Source: Erythrobacter sp.
GTDB lineage: Bacteria; Pseudomonadota; Alphaproteobacteria; Sphingomonadales; Sphingomonadaceae
Length of the DNA stretch: 64,000 bases
Assembly (NCBI GenBank): GCA_009993635.1
Contig: JAACTC010000010.1
Coordinates: 62,001-126,000, forward strand
Direction: 5' to 3'
Shown here: positions 45,956 to 54,927 of the stretch, piece by piece
Position numbering within the stretch: position 1 is the first letter of the stretch
Layout of the letters: the number at the start of each line of letters is the position of its first letter
Notes under the pieces: generated by a model
Databases searched by the model: none
What the model was told of the DNA's origin: nothing
The model's input: the letters and a program-made list of their open reading frames with translations, nothing else
Position numbers and translations under genes: made by a program

Positions 45956-47254
45956 ATGCGAAATGATCAATATTCAGCGGGTGAGCGCGCCGACGTTCAG
46001 CCCGGGCAAGCGGGCGTTCGTGCCCCCGCGGCGCTGCCGCCTTCGGGCAAGCGGATCGGCGAGCGCCAGCTGATCTGGATGATGGCGCTGCTGATGGCGC
46101 TCAATGCGCTGGGGATCGATGCGGTGCTGCCCGCGCTCGACAATCTCGCCGCAGATCTGGGCGCGACGGGCAATTCGCGCCAGTTCGTGGTCGGTGCCTA
46201 CCTGCTCGCCGCCGGGATCGGTGCACTGGTGCCCGGATCGCTGGCGGACCGGTATGGCCGCCGCCCGGTGCTGTTCACCAGCCTTGGGCTCTACATCCTC
46301 TTTTCGCTGCTGTGCGCGGTGGCGTGGAGCTTTGAATCGCTACTGACGCTGCGCTTCCTGCAGGGCTTCGGCGCGGCTGGCATCGTCGCGCTTCCCCCTG
46401 CGATCATCCGCGACCGGGTGGGCGGCGACAAGATGGCCCGCATGATGAGCCTGATCTTCGTCATTTTCCTGATGGTGCCCGCGATTGCGCCCAGCATCGG
46501 GCAGGGCGTGGTGATGGTGATGGGCGACTGGCGCTGGATCTTCGTGTTCACCGCCGTCGCCGGCGTGCTGATGGGATACTGGGCATGGCGCAACCTGCCC
46601 GAGACCCTGCATCCTGAAGACAAGCAGCTGATCCGCCCGCGCGTGATCGTGCGCAACATGCGCGCCACGCTGACCATGCGGCAGGCGCTGGGCTATACGC
46701 TGGGGAGCGCGGTGATCTTCGGCGCGCTGTTCGGCTTCATCAACTCGGCGCAACAGCTGGTGGGCGAGGCGTTCGGCGCCGGCCCCTGGTTCCCCGCGAT
46801 CTTCGCGGCCTGCGCGGGCGCTATGGCGATTGCCAGCTGGACCAATTCGCGGATCGTCGAACGCTTCGGCGCGCGCCGCGTGAGCCACACCGGGCTGTTC
46901 CTGTTTCTGGGCGTGGCCGCTCTGCAGCTGTTCTTCGCCACGCAGACCGAGGAAACGTTGTGGACCTTCGTGCCGCTGATGGCGGCCAACATGATGCTGC
47001 TGGGCTTCATCGGCGCCAATTTCGGGTCGATCGCGATGCACCCGTTCCAGGAGACCGCGGGCGCGGCGGCCAGCGCGCAAACCTTCATCCGCATGGTCAG
47101 CGCCGCGCTGATCGGGGCGGGGATCGGCTACGCCTATAACGGCACCGCGATTCCGCTCGCGACCGCGCTGTTCTGCGGCGCGCTGATCTGCATCGGCCTG
47201 GTGCTGTATGCCGAACGCGGCAAGCTGTTCGGCCCGCCGGTGAGCGAGGATTGA
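45956..47254 (+). CDS. MFS multidrug efflux transporter, Bcr/CflA-like
   Basis: A 432-residue inner-membrane protein with twelve predicted helices after a ~38-residue soluble N terminus. 'GSLADRYGRRPVLFTSLG' is the MFS motif A. 'LQGFGAAGIVALPPAIIRDR' is the motif C region of drug/proton antiporters, with the Arg-Asp pair of the Bcr/CflA group. It lies divergent from dinB (67 bases between starts) and stands alone in front of an inverted repeat. The drug substrate is unknown. The start at 45956 is the first ATG not overlapping dinB, but a later start is possible. Confidence 0.88.
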   Translation: MRNDQYSAGERADVQPGQAGVRAPAALPPSGKRIGERQLIWMMALLMALNALGIDAVLPALDNLAADLGATGNSRQFVVGAYLLAAGIGALVPGSLADRYGRRPVLFTSLGLYILFSLLCAVAWSFESLLTLRFLQGFGAAGIVALPPAIIRDRVGGDKMARMMSLIFVIFLMVPAIAPSIGQGVVMVMGDWRWIFVFTAVAGVLMGYWAWRNLPETLHPEDKQLIRPRVIVRNMRATLTMRQALGYTLGSAVIFGALFGFINSAQQLVGEAFGAGPWFPAIFAACAGAMAIASWTNSRIVERFGARRVSHTGLFLFLGVAALQLFFATQTEETLWTFVPLMAANMMLLGFIGANFGSIAMHPFQETAGAAASAQTFIRMVSAALIGAGIGYAYNGTAIPLATALFCGALICIGLVLYAERGKLFGPPVSED

Positions 47255-47271
47255 CTGCGACCGAGGATGAG

Positions 47272-47344
47272 CGTCCGCTCGTCCTGAGCTTGTCGAAGGG
47301 CGATCTCGCAACAGTCCGCACTTCGACAGGCTCAGTACGAACGG
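47272..47344. repeat. Inverted repeat, copy 2 (GTCGAAG family)
   Basis: Arms CTGAGCTTGTCGAAG (47284-47298) and CTTCGACAGGCTCAG (47321-47335) are the same as in the copy at 30619-30688, and the left flank is identical over about 30 bases. It again sits between convergent genes, here the drug transporter and the biotin carboxylase, where it may stop transcription from both sides. Confidence 0.85.
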
Positions 47345-47357
47345 TTGTTTTGCGAGC

Positions 47358-49226
47358 TTAGCCCTCAGCAGGCTCCACCACGCACAGCACTGCCTCGACC
47401 TGCACCTGGCCGCCTGTCGCAGCGGCAAGATCGGTCACGGTCCCATCAAACGGCGCGGTGAGCGCGTGCTCCATCTTCATCGCCTCGAGCACCATCAACC
47501 GCTGGCCTGCGGTAACGCTGTCGCCCTCGGCCACATCGACCGCGATGACCTTGCCCGGCATCGGCGCTAGGATCGCGCCATCGCTCGCTGCCAGGGCACC
47601 GCCGCCGCGCGCGACCAGATCGAATTCGTGCGCCTGTCCGTCCGCGAACACGACCACGCGTTCATCGTCAGCGAATCCGGGTAGCGATTCGAACAAGACA
47701 GCCTCGGCCGGATCCACCGTAGTGAACTCGCCGCCCTGACCCAGCGCCACGCTCAGCCGCATGGCGCGGTTGAGCCGGAAGCCAGCCATCGGCTGCTCGG
47801 TCACGCCTGCGGCCAGGAGCGCGATATCGGCAGCGGCGGCGCGGATCGCGTCATCGGGCTGCGGATCGGCGAGCAGGGCATCGCCCTTTTCCTCGATAAA
47901 ACCGGTGTCGAGCAGCGCATCGGCAAAATCATCCTCGCCCAGCGCATTGCCGAGAAACGCGGCGTTGGTCCGAACGGGCCAGATCTCCACCCCGTCGGTC
48001 ATCGCGATCAGCTGGTCGATCGCGTCGTCGCGGGTCTCGCCCCACGCGACCAGCTTAGCGACCATCGGGTCGTAATGCGGGCTGATCTCGTCGCCTTCCT
48101 CGACGCCGGTTTCGATGCGCCCTTCGTGGCCAAGATCGAGGTGATGGAGCGGGCCGGTTGAGGGCAGGAAGCCCTTGGCCGGATCCTCCGCATAGAGACG
48201 CGCCTCGATTGCCCATCCGGCGATGCTGAGCTCTTCCTGCTTCTTCGGGATCGACTCGCCCGCCGCGACGCGCAGCTGCCATTCGACCAGATCGACCCCG
48301 GTGATCTCCTCGGTCACCGGATGCTCCACCTGCAGGCGGGTGTTCATTTCCATGAAGAAGATGCGGTCGGCGCGCAGCCCTTCGCTGGCGTCAGCAATGA
48401 ACTCGATCGTGCCCGCGCCCTCGTAGTCCACCGCCTTGGCGGCGCGCACGGCGGCGGCGCAGATGTCTTCGCGGGTGGCCTCGTCCATGCCGGGCGCAGG
48501 CGCCTCCTCGATCACCTTCTGGTGGCGGCGCTGGAGCGAGCAGTCGCGTTCGAACAGGTGGACGACATTGCCGTGGCTGTCGCCGAAGACCTGCACCTCG
48601 ATATGGCGGGGCGAGGTGATCCATTTCTCGAGGATCACGTCGTTATTGCCGAAGCTGGCCTTGGCCTCGCGGCGGCAGGATTCGAGCGCGGAGAGGAAGT
48701 CCCCCTCGGCATCGACCTTGCGCATGCCTTTGCCGCCGCCGCCTGCGACCGCCTTGATCAGGACGGGATAGCCGATCGCGTCGGCCTCCTGTTTCAGGCG
48801 TTCGGCGCTCTGGTCGTCGCCGTCGTAGCCCGGCGTCACGGGCACGCCCGCCTCGCGCATCAGCTTCTTGGCGGCGTCCTTCAGCCCCATCGCGCGGATC
48901 GAGGATGGCGGCGCGCCGACCCATATCAGGCCTGCATCCTGCACGGCCTCGGCAAACTCGGCGTTCTCGGAAAGAAAGCCGTAGCCCGGGTGGATCGCCT
49001 CCGCGCCCGTCTCCTTCGCGGCGGCGATGATCTTCTCGCCCACAAGATAGCTTTCGGCGGCGGGCGAGGGCCCGATATGCACCGCCTCGTCCGCACTGCG
49101 CACATGCAGCGCCCTGGCGTCGGCATCGGAATAGACCGCGACCGTGGCGATCCCCATCTGGCGCGCGGTGCGGATGATACGGCAGGCGATCTCGCCGCGA
49201 TTGGCGATCAGGAGCTTCTGGATCAT
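47358..49226 (-). CDS. Acyl-CoA carboxylase alpha subunit (biotin carboxylase plus biotin carrier), probably methylcrotonyl-CoA type
   Basis: 622 residues. The biotin carboxylase domain (1 to about 450) starts 'KLLIANRGEIACRIIRTAR' and has the ATP loop 'AVAGGGGKGMRKV' and 'FMEMNTRLQVEHPVTEEITG'. The C-terminal biotinyl domain carries Lys584 in 'LEAMKMEHALTAPFDGTV'. The length and the Sphingomonad form of the protein fit 3-methylcrotonyl-CoA carboxylase of leucine breakdown, but acetyl- or propionyl-CoA specificity cannot be excluded without the beta subunit, which is not in this window. Its start overlaps the upstream NTF2-like gene by four bases. Confidence 0.88.
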   Translation of the reverse strand: MIQKLLIANRGEIACRIIRTARQMGIATVAVYSDADARALHVRSADEAVHIGPSPAAESYLVGEKIIAAAKETGAEAIHPGYGFLSENAEFAEAVQDAGLIWVGAPPSSIRAMGLKDAAKKLMREAGVPVTPGYDGDDQSAERLKQEADAIGYPVLIKAVAGGGGKGMRKVDAEGDFLSALESCRREAKASFGNNDVILEKWITSPRHIEVQVFGDSHGNVVHLFERDCSLQRRHQKVIEEAPAPGMDEATREDICAAAVRAAKAVDYEGAGTIEFIADASEGLRADRIFFMEMNTRLQVEHPVTEEITGVDLVEWQLRVAAGESIPKKQEELSIAGWAIEARLYAEDPAKGFLPSTGPLHHLDLGHEGRIETGVEEGDEISPHYDPMVAKLVAWGETRDDAIDQLIAMTDGVEIWPVRTNAAFLGNALGEDDFADALLDTGFIEEKGDALLADPQPDDAIRAAAADIALLAAGVTEQPMAGFRLNRAMRLSVALGQGGEFTTVDPAEAVLFESLPGFADDERVVVFADGQAHEFDLVARGGGALAASDGAILAPMPGKVIAVDVAEGDSVTAGQRLMVLEAMKMEHALTAPFDGTVTDLAAATGGQVQVEAVLCVVEPAEG

Positions 49227-49735
49227 TCGACAATATCCTCAGGCGTGTACGGTGCGCCGATGCTTTCGCATTCGCTCGGCGGGACCATGGAGAAGCTGGT
49301 GTTGGCGACCTTCCAGCCATCATCGGTGCGCACCATGCTGAGCGAGTTGACGCCGCAATGGCTGATCTTGCGATTGGCGAAGAAGGTGTACGGACCCCAC
49401 ACCTGCGCCATGTCGCCATCGATCAGCACGGTTTCGTATTCCATGTATTCGGCGACTTCGCCGGTGCCGCCGGCCCAGCGTTCGAGATGGTCGGACACGG
49501 CCACCACATCGGTGCGCGGATCGTCCGGGTCCATCCGGTTATGGATAAAGATCATACCTTCGGGGATCATCTCGCGCGCCAGCCGGGTACGATCCTTGCT
49601 CTTCAGGGCATCGAAGAACCGGTCCACGCCGGTCAGCACCTGCTGTTCGGGCGCGGGGAGCGTAGGGGATTCCTGAGCCATGCCCGGCGTGGCGAGCAAC
49701 AGCGCGGCAAAGGCGGAGCGTGTGATCATGGCCAA
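49223..49735 (-). CDS. Secreted NTF2/SnoaL-like domain protein
   Basis: 170 residues with a signal peptide ending near 'ATPGMAQ', so it is exported. The remainder looks like a cone-shaped NTF2-like domain: 'VDRFFDALKSKDRTRLARE' for the N-terminal helices, then 'AQVWGPYTFFANRKISHCGV' and 'SLSMVRTDDGWKVANTSFS' for the curved sheet. A second ATG two codons in is an equal start candidate. Function unknown. It lies 27 bases after crtB on the same strand and overlaps the carboxylase gene, so it bridges two otherwise unrelated groups. Confidence 0.8.
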   Translation of the reverse strand: MAMITRSAFAALLLATPGMAQESPTLPAPEQQVLTGVDRFFDALKSKDRTRLAREMIPEGMIFIHNRMDPDDPRTDVVAVSDHLERWAGGTGEVAEYMEYETVLIDGDMAQVWGPYTFFANRKISHCGVNSLSMVRTDDGWKVANTSFSMVPPSECESIGAPYTPEDIVE

Positions 49736-49762
49736 CCCGCTACCGCCAAGCGGGCCGCAGGT

Positions 49763-50773
49763 CTACCACCCGGCCACCGGCCTGAGGTCGCCGCGATTAT
49801 AGGGAGGCCATTCCGTCGGCTCCGGCCCGTATTTGATCACCGCCTCGCCAAAGGCGACGGACACGTGCCACAGCTTCTGGATCTTGGGCACATAGGTGCG
49901 CGTGTCCCACGCCAGCTGGCCGCGATCGCGCACCTTGCGCCCGATCGCGCCGTAGATGCGCGCGGCGGACAGCACCGCCCATCGCTGGCGAAAACGCAGG
50001 TGCTTCGCGCCCAGCCGCGCGGCATCCTGGTACAGTTCCATCCTGTCGACCACTCTTGCGGCGACGCCGGCGAGCCGGAACCGGTTTTCCTCGTCGGCAA
50101 AATTCTCGCGCGTCAGCCCCGCGTCGTCCAGCCATTCCTGCGGCAGGTAGCAACGCCCTGCGCGCGCATCTTCCACCACGTCGCGCACGATATTGGCCAG
50201 CTGGAAACCCAGCCCCAGGTCGCACGCGCGGTCGTAGATGAAGCTGTCGTTGGGCGCGAACATCACCCGCGCCATCAGCACGCCGACCGCGCCTGCCACG
50301 TGGTAGCAATAGCGCATCATTTCCTTCTCGGTCGCCGGGCTGAAGCCGTTGGCGTCCATCGCGAAGCCGGAAATGACCTCGTTCGCCATGTCGCGCGTGA
50401 TTCCGGTTTCGCCTGCGACCTGACCCAGCGCATCGAACGCAGGGTCGGCGGTGGCCCCGCCTTCCAGCGCGCGGCGGGTCAGCACCTTGATCGCCTGCAG
50501 CCGGTCTTCGATGCCCGCCTGATCGCCCAGTTCGCCGCCCATATCCTGTGCATCGGCCAGATCGTCGCACCGGCGGCACCACGCATAGAGCATCCACACG
50601 CGTTCGCGCGTCGGCTTGTCGAACAGCTTGGAAGCAAAGGCGAAGCTGCGCGATCCCTGGGCGATGGCCTCGTAGGATTCGCGCACCAGCCCGCTGCGTT
50701 CGCGGCCACCGCCCGCACGCGGTACGGACGGACGCACGAAGCGCGAGGGGACAAGGGGGCGGGCCTGGCTCAA
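49763..50773 (-). CDS. crtB: Phytoene synthase
   Basis: A 336-residue prenyl synthase joining two geranylgeranyl diphosphates into phytoene, the first step of carotenoid synthesis. Substrate-Mg2+ sites are the two Asp-rich motifs 'YAWCRRCDDLAD' (about 63-74) and 'ANIVRDVVEDARAGRCYLP' (about 190-208). 'GSRSFAFASKLF' near 40 and 'YCYHVAGAVGVLMARV' are also typical. It is the last crt gene of an overlapping string (crtY, crtI, two small genes, LOG gene, crtB), and its ATG overlaps the LOG stop by four bases. Confidence 0.97.
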   Translation of the reverse strand: MSQARPLVPSRFVRPSVPRAGGGRERSGLVRESYEAIAQGSRSFAFASKLFDKPTRERVWMLYAWCRRCDDLADAQDMGGELGDQAGIEDRLQAIKVLTRRALEGGATADPAFDALGQVAGETGITRDMANEVISGFAMDANGFSPATEKEMMRYCYHVAGAVGVLMARVMFAPNDSFIYDRACDLGLGFQLANIVRDVVEDARAGRCYLPQEWLDDAGLTRENFADEENRFRLAGVAARVVDRMELYQDAARLGAKHLRFRQRWAVLSAARIYGAIGRKVRDRGQLAWDTRTYVPKIQKLWHVSVAFGEAVIKYGPEPTEWPPYNRGDLRPVAGW

Positions 50774-51372
50774 AGTTCGTCGGCACTCATGCGATAGATT
50801 GGCGTATTGGGCACATAAGACGCGAGCTTGCCAAGCAGTTCCGGCAAACTGTCCGCAACCTGCAAAATCTCGCGATGTGTTGCGCGAACGAAACCCGTAT
50901 CCGCCATCCGGTTAACGAAGGCGATCAGATCATCGTAAAAGCCAAACGCGTTGAGCAGGCCGACCGGCTTGTCGTGATAGCCGATCTGCGCCCAGCTGAG
51001 CGCCTCGAACAGTTCGTCCATCGTGCCCATCCCACCGGGCAGCGTGATGAAACCGTCCGCCAGATCGGTGAAACGCTGTTTGCGCTGGTGCATGGTGTCG
51101 ACCGTAATCAACTGGGTGCAATCATGGTTGGCGAATTCGCGCTCCACCATTGCATGCGGGATCACCCCGATCACCTCGCCACCTTCGCCAAGGGCACCCT
51201 GCGCCAGCGCCCCCATCAGGCCCAGCCGCCCGCCGCCATAGACGACACCTATGCCGCGCCGCGCCAGCTCGCTGCCGACGTCTCGCGCCAGCTCGATATA
51301 GCGCGGGTCCGGCGGCGTCGCCGCACCGCAATAGATGGCGATGCGATTGAGGGGGCGCGCGGAACCGCTCAC
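50770..51372 (-). CDS. LOG family protein (TIGR00730; putative nucleoside 5'-monophosphate phosphoribohydrolase)
   Basis: 200 residues. The Rossmann-like LOG fold is shown by 'IAIYCGAATPPDPRY' at the N terminus, 'VVYGGGRLGLMGALAQGAL' and the hallmark 'ITLPGGMGTMDELFEALSW' (P-G-G-x-G-T-x-x-E). Members release the base from nucleoside monophosphates, including cytokinin ribotides. The start is GTG at 51372, in a four-base GTGA overlap with the preceding gene, and its stop overlaps crtB the same way. Its presence inside a carotenoid operon is unexplained. Confidence 0.93.
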   Translation of the reverse strand: MSGSARPLNRIAIYCGAATPPDPRYIELARDVGSELARRGIGVVYGGGRLGLMGALAQGALGEGGEVIGVIPHAMVEREFANHDCTQLITVDTMHQRKQRFTDLADGFITLPGGMGTMDELFEALSWAQIGYHDKPVGLLNAFGFYDDLIAFVNRMADTGFVRATHREILQVADSLPELLGKLASYVPNTPIYRMSADEL

Positions 51373-51785
51373 AGATCCAGCGCGCAGATGGTGGCCATCG
51401 TCGCTTTCTCTGCCGGGGGCAGGGCGTCGAACGGGTGGTATACGATGTCCGCAATTCTGGTGCGGTCCATCGAAAGGCGCTTGGTTCCGCGCTCGGTGTT
51501 GATCGAACTGGCCAGGCCAGCGGTACTTTCCCCGCACCGCACGTAATAGTGGCGCACGGCCTGTTCGAATTCTGCGTTGGCAGAGGCGGAATAGGTCACG
51601 CGCACGGATGCGCTGCGCACGGGAAATCCTGAGCGGGTGATCTGTTTGATGGCCGTCTTGTCGATCGCGTAGGCCGTCCCGTCCGAAGCGGTCGCCACAT
51701 CCGCGAATTCGAGCGGCGCCAGCCCCCCGGCCTGCATCGCAAATGCCAGCACGGCCCCTGTCAGAAGAGTCGTCACGCACGTCAT
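51369..51785 (-). CDS. Small secreted protein, surface-adhesin-E-like
   Basis: 138 residues with a signal peptide (hydrophobic 'TLLTGAVLAFAMQAGG'). The mature part 'ASDGTAYAIDKTAIKQ' followed by 'SASVRVTYS' resembles the beta-sandwich of the Surface-adhesin protein E family, as does the next gene upstream. Cysteines occur at 'YYVRCGE' and at the C-terminal 'TICALDL'. The start at 51785 has only a poorly spaced AGG, so it may begin slightly earlier. It overlaps the LOG gene start by four bases and follows the gene at 51811 by 25 bases. Confidence 0.7.
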   Translation of the reverse strand: MTCVTTLLTGAVLAFAMQAGGLAPLEFADVATASDGTAYAIDKTAIKQITRSGFPVRSASVRVTYSASANAEFEQAVRHYYVRCGESTAGLASSINTERGTKRLSMDRTRIADIVYHPFDALPPAEKATMATICALDL

Positions 51786-51810
51786 CCTTTCACCGTCAAA
51801 TCTTCTTTCG

Positions 51811-52224
51811 TCAGTCTGATCCGCACACAAAATTGAAGATCAAAACGTCCTGATCGTCGAGCGGCTTTTGCGCGAAGTCCATTCTGATGTCGTCCATCCA
51901 TTCGGCACCATCGACCATGGCATCGGGCGCTTCGGCCCATGCGCCGGCGATACCCATGCGCTTGTCTGCGCAATCGACGGCCATGGCGAGATCGGCCACG
52001 AAGGGCGCTTCATCCGGCAAGAGCAATTCCGTGCGCATGAGGACGAGCGGCAGATCGACGCCGTCGACATTGCGCGACGACTTCCAGCTGGAGTCGATCC
52101 ACAAGGTCCCCTCGTCATCCGCGAACAGTTTCACCCATTCGTGCGACTGGCCTTCTTCCACCAGCGGGGAGGTTTGCGGGCCGGGCACGGCGGCCAGCAA
52201 GAGCATCAACGCGGCAAAAATCAT
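51811..52224 (-). CDS. Small secreted protein, surface-adhesin-E-like
   Basis: 137 residues. A short signal peptide ('MIFAALMLLLAAVPG') is followed by 'EWVKLFADDEGTLWIDSSW' and 'LPLVLMRTELLLPDE', the strand pattern of the Surface-adhesin protein E family, with Cys in 'MAVDCADKRM' and in the C-terminal 'FVCGSD' that may pair. It overlaps the crtI stop by four bases, so it is translated with the carotenoid genes. Its role is unknown; adhesion should not be assumed from the family name. Confidence 0.72.
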   Translation of the reverse strand: MIFAALMLLLAAVPGPQTSPLVEEGQSHEWVKLFADDEGTLWIDSSWKSSRNVDGVDLPLVLMRTELLLPDEAPFVADLAMAVDCADKRMGIAGAWAEAPDAMVDGAEWMDDIRMDFAQKPLDDQDVLIFNFVCGSD

Positions 52225-53723
52225 TTCAGCAAATCCTCGATCATCAGGCCTGCAGTCGCCTTCGCGCTGCCGACCACGCCGGGGATGCCGGCACCCGGAT
52301 GGGTGCCCGCGCCGACGAGGTAGAAGTTCTTGATCACATCGTCGCGGTTGTGCCCGCGGAAATAGGCGCTTTGCGTCAGCACCGGCTCGAGGCTGAAGGC
52401 GCTGCCCAGATGCGCGTTGAGGTCATGCGAAAAGTCGCTCGGCGCATAATGGAACTTGGTCACGATACGGCTATGGATGTCGGGCACCAGCCGCTTGCCC
52501 ACCTCGTCGAGGATGCGTTTTTCCAGCAGCGGGCCGACCTCGTCCCAGTCGACCGGCAGCTTGCCCTGGTGGGCGACCGGGACCAGCGCGTAGAACGTGC
52601 TCATCCCCGGCGGCGCCATGCTCGGATCGCTCTTGCTCGGGTGGTGGAGGTAGATCGAGAAATCCTCCGGCAGCACGCCGTGGTCGTAGATATCCTCAAG
52701 CAGGCCTTTGTAGCGCGGGCCGAACAGGATCATGTGGTGCGCGATGCCCGGCCAGGTGCCTTCCAGCCCGAAGTGCACCACGAACAGCCCGGGGCTGTAG
52801 CTCTTGCGCTTCAATCTGCGCCCCATGCTCCACCCGCGTTGCGAGCGGCCCAGCAGGTCGCGGTAGGAATGCATGATGTCGGCATTGCTGGCGACCGCAT
52901 CGAACCCCTGAACGAAACCGCTTTTCGTCGTCACGCTTTTCGCCCGATTGGCGTCGACCTCGATGCCGACCACCGGATCGCCCACGCGCATGGTGCCGCC
53001 CAGCCGCTCGAAATGGCGGACCATTCCGGCGATCAGCTGGTTGGTGCCGCCCTTGGTCCACCACACGCCGCCGTCCATCTCCAGCTTGTGGATCAGGGCG
53101 TAGATCGCGCTGGTCTTCATCGGATTGCCGCCGACCAGCAGGGTATGGAAGCTCAGCGCCTCGCGCAGCTTCTCGTTCTCGACGAACTTGGAGACCATCG
53201 CATAGACGCTGCGATAGGCCTGCTTCTTGGCCAGCGCGGGCGCGGCCTTCAGCATCGATTTGAAGTCAAGGAAGGGCACCGTGCCGAGCTTGAGATAGCC
53301 TTCCTCGTACACCCCGGCCGAATAGTCGAGGAAGCGGCGGTAGCCTTCGACATCCCTGGGGTTGAGCTTGGCGATCTCGTCGAACAGTTCGTCGTGATCG
53401 TTCGAATAGTCGAAATTGGTGCCATCGGGCCAGTTGAGGCGGTAGAACGGCTTGACCGGCACCAGCTCCACATCTTTCGCCATGTCATGGCCCGACAGCG
53501 CCCACAGCTCCTTCAGGCAGTCCGGGTCGGTGACCACGGTCGGCCCGCCGTCGAAGGTGAAGGTGCCCTTGTCGGTCTCTTTTTCCCAGAAATAGGCGCG
53601 GCCGCCGGGCTTGTCGCGACCTTCGATCACGGTGGTCGCGATACCGGCGCTTTGCAGGCGGATCGCAAGCGCGAGCCCGCCGAACCCGGCCCCGACGACG
53701 CATGCATTGCGGGTTTCAGCCAT
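52221..53723 (-). CDS. crtI: Phytoene desaturase
   Basis: A 500-residue FAD enzyme that introduces four double bonds into phytoene to give lycopene. The N-terminal dinucleotide fold is 'CVVGAGFGGLALAIRLQSAG' (8-27), with 'VIEGRDKPGGRAYFWE' next. 'FDGGPTVVTDP' follows, and the C-terminal carotenoid-desaturase signature 'NFYLVGAGTHPGAGIPGVVG' ends the protein. The length matches bacterial CrtI. It overlaps crtY by eight bases upstream and a small secreted-protein gene by four downstream. Confidence 0.97.
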   Translation of the reverse strand: MAETRNACVVGAGFGGLALAIRLQSAGIATTVIEGRDKPGGRAYFWEKETDKGTFTFDGGPTVVTDPDCLKELWALSGHDMAKDVELVPVKPFYRLNWPDGTNFDYSNDHDELFDEIAKLNPRDVEGYRRFLDYSAGVYEEGYLKLGTVPFLDFKSMLKAAPALAKKQAYRSVYAMVSKFVENEKLREALSFHTLLVGGNPMKTSAIYALIHKLEMDGGVWWTKGGTNQLIAGMVRHFERLGGTMRVGDPVVGIEVDANRAKSVTTKSGFVQGFDAVASNADIMHSYRDLLGRSQRGWSMGRRLKRKSYSPGLFVVHFGLEGTWPGIAHHMILFGPRYKGLLEDIYDHGVLPEDFSIYLHHPSKSDPSMAPPGMSTFYALVPVAHQGKLPVDWDEVGPLLEKRILDEVGKRLVPDIHSRIVTKFHYAPSDFSHDLNAHLGSAFSLEPVLTQSAYFRGHNRDDVIKNFYLVGAGTHPGAGIPGVVGSAKATAGLMIEDLLK

Positions 53724-54927
53724 CAGTTTGCGATCCTTCCTGAGAGGTCAAAGGGGGGCGATGCCCCGCCAGCGCGCGCAAGGCACGCGAAATCGGCACC
53801 GGCGGCTTGCCGGTGAGCGTCCTGAGCTTGTCCGCCCCGGTCGACCGGGCGGCGTAGAACCGCTCGATCAGGCCGGGCGACAGGCGGTAGAAGCGCGAGA
53901 AGATGCGGTATCGCTCGTCCGGCTTCGCCGCACCGAACAGCATCGTGCCCAGCATGCGGTAGAAGCCCGTGCGCTGCCACACGCGGCGTGCGTGCGCCTC
54001 CAGCAGGGCCGCCATCTGCTCGCCGGTCAGGTCGCGGTTCTCTGCCACCAGCAGGGCGGTTTCCACCGCGAAGGGCAGCGTATAGCTGGTCAGCGGATGG
54101 GCGATCATGCCGCGCGCGCCCGCCATCGCGACGCCGGGCACGCGCATCTCGCGCTGATAGCGCGCCAGATCGCCGCCGGTCACCACCGGCAGCACGCCGG
54201 TTTCGAAGCCGATCGGCTCGCCTTCCCAGCCCAGCCGCGCGCAGTAGCGGTCGATCCGCCGCGAAAGTGCCGCGCGGTCGAGCACCGGGGTATCCTGGTA
54301 ATAGGTGTCCTCGACGAACAGCTGGTCCGCGGCCAGCGGCAGGGTGTAGACGAAGCGGAAGGCATCGTGCTGGCGGACCTTTGCGTCCATCACGATCGGG
54401 CGGTCGACCCCGTGCGGCGCCTCGGTGCGAAGGTGGCGGCCCATGAACACCTGCCAGCCGCCCTGAAACGCATCGGAGAGAATGAAGCCGCGTGCGTCGA
54501 TCACGCAGCGCGCCTCGATCCGGTCGCCGCCTTCCAGCGTTGCCCCGCGCGCATCGACCGCCGCGACCGTGCGCCCCGTGTGGATGGTGGACTGGGCCAG
54601 TTCGCGGCGCAGCGCGGCATCGAAATCGGCCGACGAGAGCGAGCAATAGGTGCTGTCCAGCCGGCGGGAATGCTCGGGGAAATGGACATCGTAGCCTGCC
54701 GGCCACTGGATCTTGCGAAACGGCCCGAGCAGCGCCGTGCCTTGCGGCGAGAGGTCGCTCTCGAACCAGCTCCAGCGATGATTGCCGCCCAGCATATCGC
54801 CCGCTTCGACCAGCACTACCGACAGCGACGGGTCCGCGCGCCGCAGGGCGAGCGCGATCAGCCCGCCTGCGAGCCCGCCGCCAAGTATCGCAATGTCTGC
54901 ACGCGGCTGTGCGTCGGACCGGGTCAT
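53716..54927 (-). CDS. crtY: Lycopene beta-cyclase
   Basis: A 403-residue FAD-dependent cyclase converting lycopene to beta-carotene. The FAD fold is 'IAILGGGLAGGLIALALRRA' (12-31). Family motifs include 'GGNHRWSWFESDLSP', 'VIDARGF' and 'QVFMGRHLRTEAPHGVDRP'. 'VFVEDTYY'-like 'QLFVEDTYYQDTP' and 'MIAHPLTSYTLPFAVETA' are also characteristic. It is the first gene of the crt string, with a 139-base divergent gap to the MipA gene that must hold its promoter; no clear operator is seen there. Confidence 0.96.
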   Translation of the reverse strand: MTRSDAQPRADIAILGGGLAGGLIALALRRADPSLSVVLVEAGDMLGGNHRWSWFESDLSPQGTALLGPFRKIQWPAGYDVHFPEHSRRLDSTYCSLSSADFDAALRRELAQSTIHTGRTVAAVDARGATLEGGDRIEARCVIDARGFILSDAFQGGWQVFMGRHLRTEAPHGVDRPIVMDAKVRQHDAFRFVYTLPLAADQLFVEDTYYQDTPVLDRAALSRRIDRYCARLGWEGEPIGFETGVLPVVTGGDLARYQREMRVPGVAMAGARGMIAHPLTSYTLPFAVETALLVAENRDLTGEQMAALLEAHARRVWQRTGFYRMLGTMLFGAAKPDERYRIFSRFYRLSPGLIERFYAARSTGADKLRTLTGKPPVPISRALRALAGHRPPLTSQEGSQTDG

